Below, in pieces: positions 29,741 to 40,771 of a stretch of DNA of 64,000 nt. Every line of letters starts with the position of its first letter. Within the stretch, counting starts at the first letter, position 1. The notes below the pieces were generated by a model. That model was not told where the DNA came from, searched no databases, and saw only the letters and a program-made list of their open reading frames with translations. The DNA is taken from the NCBI RefSeq assembly GCF_019578655.1, contig NC_063262.1, forward strand, positions 5,029,582 to 5,093,581, read 5' to 3'. The DNA comes from Ricinus communis. Lineage: Eukaryota; Streptophyta; Magnoliopsida; Malpighiales; Euphorbiaceae. The position numbers and the translations under genes are program-made.

Positions 29741-31800
29741 CTAGTCAACAAGCCTCCAGGCCTGATGCATAATTTCATCATTAATAAAAGGGCGCAGAGA
29801 CCACATCAGACAATAGCTCTCCAATTCCCCGGGCAGAGATTTGAGATTTAATGAAGTAACAATCCTTTCCTGCAACAAAGTTAAAGCCATGCATTTGAAG
29901 GACTACTTGCATCCCCACCCAAATATATGAAAGTTCAAAATTCACTACCTGCATCACATAGTCTTGCTTGACCATATTGTAAATGATCCCCATCAAAGCA
30001 GCATAATCTGTCACCTCACTTTCTTGAAGAGCTGATGGCCACATCTCTTCCTATCGACAAAGAAGTTTTACTGATTCGGCTGACTTCAATCAGGAATACT
30101 GTCAACCTCTAATAACATTATTGATTTTCAAACATGATCAGAATTTGTATTTTTCCTCACCTGGTCAATAATTGCTCGTTGATCAAATTCTTCACATAGA
30201 TCTTCATCCTTCAAAGGTGAGAAACTTTCTTTCGAAGAGTTAATTGCACTAGCTAAATCCTCGAGAAGATTTTCCAGTTCATTTAATATGCTTTTTGCTG
30301 CAACATCCATCAATGTACTTAATACCACTTGAAAAATCAGAAAAAGAATTACTGGAATGTAAACTGTCTTCTGATTAAGAAAGTAAAAATAATTAAAAGA
30401 GGCGAACCAAACGTGGCAAGGAAATATTGCAACATTGCACTCACTTCCTCAAGTGGCACACGAGAGGTCCACAAAAAAGGTCATAGAACTTCAATAATTA
30501 AAAACTTCAAATGCGTGGGAACCAATTCGAAGAAAAAAGGAAAGAAAAGAAAGAGTTGCAGGCTCACATATGCTAAGATCTCAACGTCATTGTATAAAAT
30601 AGTTACCTTTAGTTAAATGGTCTTGAAGTCCGAGTAGGCATGCATTTACTTCTGTATGCAAACATTTATAGGATAAGACCAACAATCTTCAAAATTGAAA
30701 TACAATGACAAAAATAAACAATTAAAAAGTGCAAAAGAAAAACATACATAATATTCAAAGGTTCACTGCTTGTACAAAAAATTTATTTTGGTAAATAGAT
30801 AAAGGGAAATATAGCAAATGACAAGAAAGTAAGAACATAAAATTCTATTCCTTGTACTGAGTGAGCTTACCTTTCATCACACAGATACAAACAAACACTA
30901 GAATATATAACTCTTTGGTCACTATCAAGCGTGATGAATGAGCTTGGGTATAACTCATTCCCAAAAACTAGCTCAAAGTGTCGCATATAATACACCATAA
31001 CAGCCATGAATTAGGACATGGGACAAATACAAACTTCTAACAAAGAGAAAAAAGAGAAAAAGAAAACCAGCTTTTACATGCATAAAGATTTTGTATGACT
31101 TGGCTGGTTCATTGATTAGTGTTTACTAACAATATAAAGCAAAGACAAACTACAATAGCACTTACAGTTGCTCATATTTTGGATACTATCGTAATTTTTA
31201 ATACATCCAGCTGCCATATATGTCTTAACCCTCTCTGTTTCATTTGCTTTGATGATGCTTTGTATTAACTCAGACTTGCTGTTCAATGGAGACCGTCGAA
31301 GCAATTCTGTATGTTGACAATTACAATAAAAAAAAGCATTATAATAGTTATCAGAGAAACTATAATCAAAGAAAATTATTGCCTAGTCTGAGTGTATATG
31401 CTCATTTTGTATAGTTATTAATTTTCAATAGTTGAGTATGTTTCAATTCATGAAATACTAAAGTATATTGTACACATGCACCACTCACTTATTAGTTGTT
31501 ATGTATACACCTAGCATGGACAAAAAATTTCCATAATCTTAAGACTTAGAAACACATACCAAGCCCTTGTTGAAACCCACTAAGTAATCTACTTCCAACA
31601 GCACCGAGTTCCTCAATTTTTGCAACCCTATAATCACAAGAGAGCAGCCATTACAAAATTGGATAAAAACAGAAAATTTCAATGAAGAAAGAGAAAATAT
31701 TTCGTTTATAGAGCTATTACCTCGTCGAAAATTGTGTGAAAGTTTGCAAAACCATCTCCTGCAATTCTGTTTTAAGCTTGGTTTCTCCTTTGGTTCCCAT
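29741..31800 (-). CDS. conserved plant protein of unknown function (DUF7795-like), complete
   Basis: Seven exons on the minus strand: 31800-31721, 31627-31560, 31306-31166, 30648-30607, 30297-30161, 30050-29949 and 29869-29741 (699 nt, 232 aa), all GT-AG with matching phases. The protein starts MGTKGETKLKTELQEMVLQT and contains VGSRLLSGFQQGLELLRR, SIIKANETERVKTYMAAGCI, ILNELENLLEDLASAI, EVTDYAALMGIIYNMVKQDY and LESYCLMWSLRPFINDEIMH. It looks mainly helical, with no signal peptide or membrane segment. It resembles, from memory, the plant family DUF7795, whose function is unknown to me. Exon 4 uses the acceptor AAG at 30649-30651 because the nearer upstream CAG would create an in-frame stop. 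It shares a divergent promoter with SPT2, which hints at co-expression but is not evidence of related function. Confidence 0.8.
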
Positions 31801-33024
31801 TCTGCAATTCTGCAATGAAAATTGGAGTCTTAAACTCAATTGTTGGCGGAACTTCTAAGAGGCATTTTATCAAACACCTTAGTAGGCAGTTTTTGTAATG
31901 TCGTTTTGTAATGTGTTACCATTATACAAAATAATGAAAAAAAAAAAAACTGGGCCCACTTTTACGAACCCCCCAATATAGAAGTCCCAAAATAATGAAG
32001 AGAGGGCGTTTTTGGGATAAAAACCCGAACAAGAAAAAGAAAAAGGAAAAATTCAAAATTGTTTTAAAATCTATTAACAAAATGAAGCTGGGGTGCGCAG
32101 TGTATAATACAGCGCAGGTTAGCAAATGTACGCATTGTCTCTGGGTCCTTCCGTTCGCACTTCTTTATCCCCGAAAACCTAAAAGCACAATCCCCATCCC
32201 CTTTCCTTTCCCTTGTCGGTCGCCGTTTTATTATTGTTGTTTAGATCTAAGAGTTCGTCTCTCGTTCCGGTTCGTTTGGTCCTTTTTTGATCGGGAATCG
32301 CTCAGTTTCGCTCCGATTTCATCGATTCTGGTGAAAATTTTAGGTAAGCGACCTCTTTTCTTATCATTTTTCCTAATTTAATTCATCTGATTTTGGATCT
32401 GTTTTTTTTTTCTTTTACTTTTGAATGGAATTACGATTCGTGTTTTAACAGTTTTAACTGATATTGAAATTCTTCTTTTTGCAAAGAACATATTTTCTTT
32501 TGGAAATGATCCGATTCTAGCCCGATTTGGATCATGTTTGTTCACATTTAAACTATTGGATTTGCATTTCTCTCAATTTCCTTAAAAAAGATTGGTAAGC
32601 AAATCCAATCCTTTAAGATCTATAAATGTGTTTTTTTTTTTCTTACTTTCTCTTTTTTATGGTTATTTGTTTTTTGTGATAATCGATACCAAACCAAGGA
32701 ATTTATAGAATTAAAAAAAAATTAAGGTTGTTTATTGATCTATGTTCTTATTACGAATAGATTAATTTTGGCTTGGAAAACCGATTTTCTGAGCTAATTT
32801 AACCGAGTATTATTAAATTATGGATTGCTTAATTCCCATTTAGCTTCCTTGTATTTTTGACATTGAAATGCTCCCTGAATAAAGTACCAGAATTTTTGGT
32901 CTAGTTCAATTGGTTAACTTTTGCTCATGCCGTCTAATTTTTTTAATTAATGTCTATTTTCACATTTCAGACGTTCATTAGTTGTAAGCAGCAGCGCATT
33001 GATCCCAGTGGATATTAAGCTGCA
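31801..33024. promoter_or_regulatory. divergent DUF/SPT2 promoter and SPT2 5' UTR with leader intron
   Basis: The DUF start codon (31800, minus) and the SPT2 leader (plus, from about 32100) face away from each other over about 300 bp, so the two genes probably share a bidirectional promoter. SPT2 has a non-coding first exon ending at 32343 (TTTTAG before GTAAGC), a leader intron and a second exon from 32971, with the ATG at 33025. The intron is T-rich, as plant leader introns usually are. The same arrangement recurs without a downstream SPT2 gene at 50617-51876. Confidence 0.65.
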
Positions 33025-36000
33025 ATGCGGGGATATGAAAGAGATGTAAGCAATTCTAGGTTTTTTTTTTTTTCCTGTGGTGTCTAAATCAATGTGTGAA
33101 AATGCTAATATAAAGTTAGTGCGACTTTACCTGCGATTTTAATGTTTGTCCTTTAATAATTCATAACTTATGAGGATATTTCCTTAAAAAAAATGTAGGA
33201 GTACGAAGATTATGATGAATATGAGGAGGAAGGATATGAGCAAGAGGAAGAAGGTGAAGAGGGGGAAGAATATGAGGAGGAAGAAGAGCGAAAGCCAAGT
33301 GCAGAGGAACTGGAATATCTCGAATTAAGGGCACGGATTAAAGAACAAATTAGGAGGAAAATGAAGAGAGAAAATGGTGCTGCTGCTTCCAGATCCCAGG
33401 AGATAAAGAAGAAAGTTTCCTCGAATAAGTGAGTGTCATGTCTTTTCCTCCATGTATCCTTACTTACTATTTCCTGTTCTCTTGATGGAATATGTTTCCT
33501 TTTTCAGATTTGGATGATTTGGTGACCTGTAGTTAATACATAAAAATCAGCCACACATTCATAAACAAAAAAAATTTAAGATGTGTTATCAACCACTTGC
33601 CCTTTAAGAGAGGCTGTAATTCGACATCTGCAGTCCAATTTGAGATTACAAATTGTACTTTCAAGTTATAATTACATGCAGGATACAGGTGTAGGTAATG
33701 CCTTAATACTGAGACCAAGAATTTATTGCTGAGGGATTTATGCATGCATATCTTTGGTTTAATAAAAAAAAAATATATTGATTCTAAGTTAGTTCTATGA
33801 AGAAAGAGTGAGTGCTATGACTAGTTCTCAATTCCTTAGGACTTATATGTGGGTAGCTCCATTAGTTTGGGAGCTTTCTTTACACAATTGCAAGCCATCC
33901 AAGCCTGTTAAAACTGTGTAATCTGGTATGGGGCCAAAAGGTCTACCAAAATTTTATCCCTATAACATATGTTGCTGGGTTATATCACTTCTTGTTTCTA
34001 TAATATTTATGAATTGATAGATGGTGACTGATTGTGTCAAGTTACTTCCATTAACGTTATTCTTAAAATATGAGGTCTGATTGTTACATTGCAATTATAT
34101 TTTGTATGTTAAGTGGTGTCCTGATTATTTGTTTGGTTTGCTTCGCATATGTAATTGATGTCTTTTTGCAGTTATGGGTCGTTCTTTGGTCCTTCCCAGC
34201 CAGTCATTGCTCAAAGAGTAATTCAAGAAAGCAAGTCCTTGCTAGAAAACCCACATTTGGCATTTAAAGCCTTGAATTCCCATCATGTATGTATTGTAAA
34301 CTTTGATGTAGGTCTGGTTGCATGTAATCTAACCAAATTCAAGTTCTTATTAGCATGTGCTCATTATTATTTGTAAAATAATGATATTGCTATTGCTGCA
34401 GGAGAAGAAGACTTCCTCATCTGGCACAGGTTCAAAGAATGGATCACGTGAGCAGATGCCAAAAATCAGGAACGAGGTACTTTCAACAGCTTCTTATTTA
34501 TTTCCTCCTTCCACCACCCTCAGTCCCTTTGTTGCATTTCCCCTTCTCATTTTATGGATATATCACGGGGGGGGGGGGGGGGGGGGGGCGGGGGAAGTCT
34601 GCTATGCTTTTAAAGACTTCTGAACTAGTGAACTGTAATAATGATAATGGGTTTTCCCATGTACAGCTAAAAACGAAAGTCCAGAAACTTAAAGATACAA
34701 GAGATTACTCCTTCCTGTTATCTGATGATGCAGCACTCCCAGCTGCTAACAAACAACCTTTACCTCAAAATGTTTCTGCTCCTAAATCTGGTAAAAATCT
34801 CTGCTTTAGTACTTAAATCTAGTTGTTGGGACTCATACGCCTATATTTTTTATTGAGGAAACTTATACAGGTTTTTTGCTGATGTTCAAGAGGCTCGTCC
34901 TGCCCAAGTGCCACAAAAGAGCAGACAACCAGCAGGCAATAGTGTCAGAGATATTCATGGTGGTCGTGAAGACAGGAAATCAATTCCTATTAATGGGCAA
35001 TTTCATTTTAAATCAGGCCTCCATAGATCAACCTCGACCAGCAAACCGTCTTCAACATCATTGGATCCCAAAAGGCAGCTTGGTAGAAACAGCGGTATTG
35101 GACCTGGGCGGCCTACAGGGCCAAAAGCTTTGCCTATGAAAACACCGCTTAGCAATGTGGAGAGGAAGGCTTCTGCACCAGCTCCAAAATCCATTATGCC
35201 CGGTGCACGCAAATCTCTCCCTCCGAAAATACAGTCATATGCTCCGAGGCAACATGTCGAACAGAGAAAGACATTACAGGAACCCAAGAAAACTGTGCCA
35301 ATGTCAAAACAGCCGGTGGTATCTTCAAGACCTCAGGTTGAAGCTAGATCTCATTATTGACAGTTTTTACAATACAAACCTTTGTGAAGGTTCATCTTGT
35401 CTCTTACTTTTGAAAAATTGACAGATGAATAAGCCAGTCAAGCAAATTTCATCTAAAGCATCATTGCAAGATAATCGGCCCAAGAAGAAACCCGCCAGAC
35501 CATTCCCTGATGATGATGATGATGATGCAATGGCTTTTTCGATGCTCAGAAAAATGTTAAAGTAAAGCATTTATTTTTCTCTTTGTTATCTCATGCTTTT
35601 GTTGTATTTGAGCGCTGTAAAAAAATCTGTGCTACCTTTCAAACTAACATATTGCTACTCTTTTGCAGACCTGAAAGGTGGAATGCAGTTGATGACGATG
35701 ATGATATTAGTGACATGGAGGCAAACTTTGATGAAATCATGAGGGAAGAGAAACGAAGGTTAGTCCCATTCAATTTTGGTTTAAGATTATGATTCATTGG
35801 TTTTTGCCCAAAAAAGAAAAGGAAGAAACTTGATCCTGCATACGTAATCATGCTTTGAACGTAGTTTTTAAGCAAAATACTTTTCTATTAAGTGGAATGG
35901 GGGCTCGGTTTAAAATGCAAAAGAACCAATCCTTGAATATTATACATATCTTTTATAATAATGTAATTACTCTTTGCTGCTTGGTTGTAACAAAAAGAAA

Positions 36001-36216
36001 TTAACTGAAAATGACTCAATCTCCCCTCTCATTCAAACTCATTAGTAAAGTATTTCATCTTGGGCCGCCATTTAGTCTATTAACCCATTTACACGGTGAT
36101 ACAGTGCAAAAATTGCAAGGAAAGAGGATGAGGAGCAACTGCTTCTAATAGAGGAAGAGGAGCGGCTCGAGCGGATGAGAAAGATGGCAAAGAAGCGTAA
36201 GCTGGGCCAACGATGA
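33025..36216 (+). CDS. SPT2: SPT2 chromatin protein homologue, complete
   Basis: Nuclear histone-binding factor; yeast and animal SPT2 bind H3-H4 and help restore chromatin behind RNA polymerase. Coding exons: 33025-33045, 33199-33428, 34172-34286, 34402-34476, 34667-34790, 34891-35336, 35425-35561, 35669-35758 and 36105-36216 (1350 nt, 449 aa). The N-terminus is strongly acidic (DEYEDYDEYEEEGYEQEEE), followed by a basic region, YGSFFGPSQPVIAQRVI and a Ser/Pro/Lys-rich linker. The C-terminal SPT2 domain has PERWNAVDDDDDISDMEANF, AKIARKEDEEQ and a basic end (KKRKLGQR). Exon 7 must use the AAG acceptor at 34888-34890; the nearer CAG (34870) breaks the frame. A (GAT)6 microsatellite at 35509-35526 encodes poly-Asp. 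A pure G tract lies in the intron after exon 5. No lesion is seen. Confidence 0.9.
34567..34588 (+). repeat. G22 homopolymer in an SPT2 intron
   Basis: A run of 22 G is followed by CGGGGG. It lies in the intron after exon 5 of SPT2, on the coding strand. It could form a G-quadruplex and its true length may be uncertain for technical reasons. Confidence 0.85.
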
Positions 36217-37689
36217 CATTTTCCCTGTTGGAGTCTGTTAAAGTCCTACTCACTCACTGCTGCATCACTCCCTCCGTATGATGCAGTTTTGGTTGTGTTA
36301 TGGTGCCTCCTGGAGACTGGGACTTCAAAATTTTTATTCAATTGTAGAAATGTATTTGCCAATTCTAGAATGCAATTTAAATTATAATCTTCATATACAA
36401 ATACATCTGTGAATGTAATTCTGGCAGTTGCATTTCTTTTGACTTGGGATGATGGAATAATATTGCAGTTTACTGGTCCTTTTGGCAATTCATTTGTATG
36501 ATACCTCATCAATGGAAACTTGATCTCTTTTTCTTTAGATGATCGCTAGGAATAATAAAGGGTATGCTGTCCATAATATATTTGTATATCATTATCACAA
36601 ATTAAATACGTTTATTTATGTTTGTGGATAAATGAAATGAAATAAGAATGTTTTTTTTGTAAACTATTTTTCTCTAAAGGCTTTTTCATTTTATTTGTAA
36701 TGTCAATATAATATTATTTTGTTCGATTTTATTATATTGATTTTAGTAAAACGGATAAATTATATCTTAAATGATATCACTAAATCATTATGTTATTGGA
36801 AATTTTTAGGTTTTGGAGAACATATAGATGCATATGTTACATGAATTTGTTTAAACTCAGTTAAATGGCCAATCAATAAAAAAAAAAACTAACAATTTAG
36901 TCCTTAAATTTATTATAAAAAAATAAAGATTGTTTAAAATGTTCTTTTATCAAATTATAATAGAATTTCTATTTTTAATACAGTTTTGTTCTAGTATATT
37001 ATGAAAGAATAATAAAAGTAATATTGTAATTAATGTATTATGTTATTTTAATAAATTAAAAATTTAATTATATTATTACTTTAACTAGTGTAATTGTGGC
37101 TAACCTCATGAAGTAAGTAGTAATCAATCCTTATTTTTATACCACTACCTTCTAATTAGTGACAACTCACTACTATATACACTACCATTATTAACTTTGC
37201 GACTATTTTACTGCCACCCCGGCTACCACTATCATGGCACAACCACCCTATCATCACCATCATCATCGCTTTTCACGCACCGTCATCACCTTTCAAACAC
37301 CACCACCACTACTAATGCCTCGGCAACTACTGTCACCAGCCATCCTAACCACCATCCCCATCACTACCTTGTCAACCATCAGTATCACACTACCGTTGAG
37401 ATAACCACTATTGCCAGCTCGACCAATAGCCACCACCACAACCCAGCACTTGTCACTGTCGCTGCTGCCACAATTGGTAACTACTATTGTAATTAACCCC
37501 CACCATTGAAACGTTAATTACTATCATCACTTGATAATCACCCAGGTACATTTATTTCTTAAAAATAATTTTTGTCATTCACCATTCTTAATTTTTTTTT
37601 GTTTTTAAAATGAGTATCATAAATTCATTTTTTTTCTCTTTTAGATCATGATTTTTCTACTAAAATGTATTTGGCATCTTATGTGACAG
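36217..37689. other. SPT2 3' UTR and intergenic DNA with a CAC/ACT-rich patch
   Basis: The SPT2 3' UTR probably ends before about 36560. The rest is AT-rich. A stretch at about 37200-37510 is low-complexity, rich in CAC, ACC and ACT triplets, and leaves one frame open for 99 codons of mostly His, Thr and Ser; this is compositional, not a gene. Confidence 0.5.
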
Positions 37690-38485
37690 GATTATCGCTT
37701 GCGCTGCAAAAGAAGGGCCACTTGGTAGAGGTTATTTTGCCAAAGTAATCAATTCTTCTCATCTTCTACTCTATGTTAAGTTAGATTCCTTGTGAAGGGA
37801 ATTTAGTTAGAATTGCTGTTGAGTTGTATCTATCCATGAAAGTATGGGATGCGTGGTTCTAATTATGTGCAAATAACCTGAAATATATGTTACGTATGTA
37901 AAGGGAGGATTTATATGAAATGCGTTTTAGGGAGTGGAGAGAGAGGAGGGTTTGGTGGTGTTTGCACAACTGCAATCTAAGGATAGAAAATCTTGTCAGC
38001 CAAATCTTGCATCATGAAAATATAATCAAATTCTTGTTATATGATGCATCATTTGTTATTAAGTTAGATTTTGGACCTGGAACTCATAATTCACCATCTT
38101 GAGTCTTTGTAAACAGGTATGCAAGTTTGAACCTCAGTGAAATTCACGGGCTGCAAGAAATTCAAGCAGAGTCTTATTCATATTTTAATGGTCAATTGCA
38201 TGGAAACAAAATTTGGACTGGGTGAGTTGGTTGTTTTCTTGTATACTAAGATTAGGGTTCCCATGAATGAGTTTCATTTCAGTTTGAAATTGTAATAGAA
38301 AAGAAACTGTTCAGCTGGTGAGCAGAATATGCATTTGCTTTGCATCCAGTTTTAAGGTGGTTTAACATGATTGTTATTGGTCATTGTGCAGAGTTGTCAA
38401 TGGTATTGGAGTTACTTTTGTTCAACCTTTGTACATCCTTTTTTAACCGCGAGAAGATATATGGCTACACAGGTGACTTTGAACG
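37690..38485 (+). pseudogene. starch synthase (GT5 family, SS4/SS5-like) gene fragment
   Basis: Three exon pieces encode part of a starch synthase N-terminal GT5 domain. They are 37690-37744 (GLSLALQKKGHLVEVILPK), 38117-38221 (HGLQEIQAESYSYFNGQLHG, NKIWTG) and 38392-38485 (VVNGIGVTFVQPLY, then FFNREKIYGYTGDFER in another frame). The splice borders are GT-AG and in phase between pieces. The third exon has a frameshift at its T-run (near 38440), so reading through gives a stop. Upstream exons, including the KTGGLGD ADP-glucose loop, and all downstream catalytic exons are absent. The intron after the third piece runs into a truncated copia element. The wording is closest to SS5-like proteins as I remember them, but SS4 cannot be excluded. 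Confidence 0.75.
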
Positions 38486-39472
38486 GTGAGTAGAATGTTT
38501 TCTTTGACATTCTCCAGTTGTTTTTGCTTACACCATTTTGGATCCTTTATAACTCCATTTGGATTGTTTATAACAGTTCGGTGATGTTTAGCTAACTCAC
38601 AAAATTCACATTGGAAAAGCAAAGGATTTTTATTCATGAATAACTTTGGGAACAAATATGTTAAATATTAAAAATTTGGATGTCCTAGCCGATAATGCCA
38701 TAACATAATCTTAGTTTCACTTGAAACAGAAATAGAATTGAAACAAGTTTGCAGGTCTTGCTTTCTAAAGGTTGACTCATCATTGAAGAAGTAGAGTCCA
38801 CCATCCAATTTAGCACCCCCAATCATCTTTCCCGAGGTTAAATCCTGAAATTTACAATAGGAAGACTTAAAAATCACTTGACAATTATGATTAGAGGTTA
38901 ACTTACTGACAGACAAAAAATTATATGACAAATGTGGAACATGTAAGACATTCTTAAGAGCTAGAGAAGACGAAATAGGAATTGTTCCTTTCCCAGCAAC
39001 AGTAGTAAGGAACCATCTGCAATTTTAACCTTTTGATTTCCTGCACAAGGTATATAAGAGGAAAAAATTTGCAAATTGCCAGACAAGTGATTAGTAGTAC
39101 CTGAATCTAATATCCAAGTGCTATGGGATTTGGAACAAGCTATGGCTGCAATGAAAGAATTACCTGATTGTGCAAAAGAACAAGACATGTTAGATTTTTG
39201 TAAAGTTTGGAACTTAAACATTTTATACAGGTGCTCTATCTGTTCCTTGGTAAAAGGAAGAGATTCAGAAGAAGACTGCTGCCCCGGATTAGTATTGCTA
39301 GCTTGAAAAGCGCGTACATCTTCTCCTAACTTGGTGTTGTCGCTGCCTGTTTTCTTCTTCGATTTCCCATGCAATTTCCAGCAAGTATCTCGAGTATGCC
39401 ATGGCTTTCGACAATAATCACACTAGGGTTTCTACTTCCTCCTGATGGTGTCACGCCATTGCTAGCTTCTGA

Positions 39473-39567
39473 AGTGGCTGAACTAGAGCCAACCATGGCA
39501 GCCTTAAAATTCATGACTGAAGTGGCTGAACTAGAGCCAACCATGGTAGCCTTAAAATCCATGATCA
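39473..39567. repeat. 48-bp tandem duplication in the copia-4 leader/gag
   Basis: GAAGTGGCTGAACTAGAGCC starts at 39473 and again at 39521. The two 48-bp units differ at about three positions. On the minus strand each encodes MVGSSSATS-like residues. Confidence 0.85.
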
Positions 39568-39587
39568 AGTCCTAAGCTCTGATACCA

Positions 39588-39793
39588 TGTAGAATTTTAT
39601 AGAGAAAGGAAAAACGAGAAATATTCTCTTATTTTTTTCATCTATCAAACATAAGAAAAACACAACTTATATAGACTAGCTAAAGGATAAAAAATCTTAG
39701 ATCATGAACTAATTTATCTTATCCCTAAACCATAGAATGTTTATCCATATCTCTAACAAACAAAAACTAATTAGTTATTCTAACTTATCAACA
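39588..39793 (-). repeat. 5' LTR of copia-4
   Basis: On the minus strand it starts TGTTGATAAGTTAG and ends ATTCTACA, directly followed by the primer-binding site. Its outer edge (39793) abuts exactly the first base of homology to duplication copy 1 (39794). Confidence 0.85.
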
Positions 39794-40430
39794 ATTTATT
39801 TAATTTAAAAAATATATAAATAAAATAATAATTTTTTAATTTAGATAAAATTTTAGAATTTTAAACTTTACGTAACTCGTAACAAATAGCTAGAAACAAG
39901 AAGTGAGTCAATAGTTTCTATCGTCGATTACAGGCAAACTATTCTCGAGCTACAGTTCTCACTTTCAATTCAAAACACAACTATCTATATCACAATTAAA
40001 TCCGATTATTAAATATGTATAAAATTTTTAAAAATAGTAGATTGACGACTTTAATGATAAGCAAAAGACTAAATAAATGTGAATTTGTCGTGTTTTTACA
40101 ATTCACACGGTAAACTTAATTTTGATTCAATTGATTCCCATGGATTGTCATTTTTAACACCTTCACATACAAAAGTTAATGCGATAATTAATTTAGTTAT
40201 TGATTCAATGTGATTCTCTTGATTTGGTATATTATGTGTTTGTTAATTTTCCAGCAAAACAGTAACTAAATTACGCAAAGAGACCAAAAGAACTAACTGC
40301 TTGCCATGCCATAGTAGGGACCACTTAGCCTTTTATCTTGACCCTACCGTTTCTCTGCTTCCTTTTTTCCGTAGCTTGATTATCTATGCAACGAAACGAG
40401 GGAGAATAAATTCTAACCATAGTTCCCTCG

Positions 40431-40705
40431 TGTTGAAGAAAACAGAAAATAACAGCTCTTTTTGGTCTCAGAGGCTGCACAAGCTAGGTTGCTTGTGCAG
40501 ACCTTTCATCCCTGACCAAGGGAAAAAGGGAGCATCCTTTCCTGCAAGGCAGGAAAGGTCACTTCCACCTTTTCCCCAAAAACTCAGAAGTATCCATTAG
40601 AAAGAAGACTCAGAATCTCAGCATGTATATATTTTCATCTCAAGATGTAATAAACTCAGAATTCTTGTAATATAAACATTCATCATTGTTCTATAAAAAT
40701 TCACA
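40431..40705 (+). repeat. 5' LTR of copia-2
   Basis: Begins TGTTGAAGAAAAC and ends ATTCACA. It contains two perfect hairpins: CTGCACAAGC/GCTTGTGCAG (40475-40500, 6-nt loop) and CCTTTCCTGC/GCAGGAAAGG (40536-40558, 3-nt loop). TGTATATATTTT further on may serve as TATA element. Confidence 0.95.
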
Positions 40706-40717
40706 TGGTATCAGAGC
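40706..40717 (+). other. primer-binding site of copia-2
   Basis: TGGTATCAGAGC directly follows the 5' LTR, the standard copia site complementary to initiator methionine tRNA. Confidence 0.92.
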
Positions 40718-40771
40718 TGGTCTAAAACCAGTCATCATCTACCCCATCAACACAAAATTCAAGCCTTAAAA

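Larger units (their letters stand above)
21255..33002. repeat. segmental duplication, copy 1 (intact)
   Basis: This segment is matched in direct orientation by 39794-51876. Collinear blocks are: 21255-21680 with 39794-40190; 22635-22843 with 40220-40430; 22839-23205 with 45415-45779; 26656-32360 with 45773-51145; and 32823-33002 with 51708-51876. A 299-bp PEPCK exon differs at about 8 positions (2.7%), so the duplication is fairly recent. Its right edge lies in SPT2 5'-UTR exon 2, 22 bp before the ATG. Copy 1 keeps intact PEPCK and DUF genes. Confidence 0.9.
38580..39793 (-). mobile_element. truncated copia element (copia-4): 5' LTR, gag tail, protease, start of integrase
   Basis: Reading the minus strand from 39793: a 206-bp 5' LTR (39793-39588, TGTTGATAAG to ATTCTACA), a primer-binding site TGGTATCAGAGC (39587-39576), a degenerate gag end with a zinc knuckle (CX2CX4HX4C, in a frame shifted relative to its upstream part), a protease with ILDSGTTNHLSG, and the pre-integrase region with LWHYRLGHPNF and CEFCELAKHHR. 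Similarity stops near 38580. Integrase catalytic core, RT, RNase H and 3' LTR are missing, and most of gag is deleted. The remaining frames are broken between 38668, 38961 and 39374. Confidence 0.88.

Noticed and set aside
32100..32381. Frame across the SPT2 leader (within 31995-32381)
   Set aside because: It is 5' UTR plus intron sequence; the translation has no recognised features and the SPT2 start lies further on at 33025.
37197..37496. 99-codon His/Thr/Ser-rich frame
   Set aside because: Produced by CAC/ACC/ACT triplet composition; no domain and no splice context support a gene.
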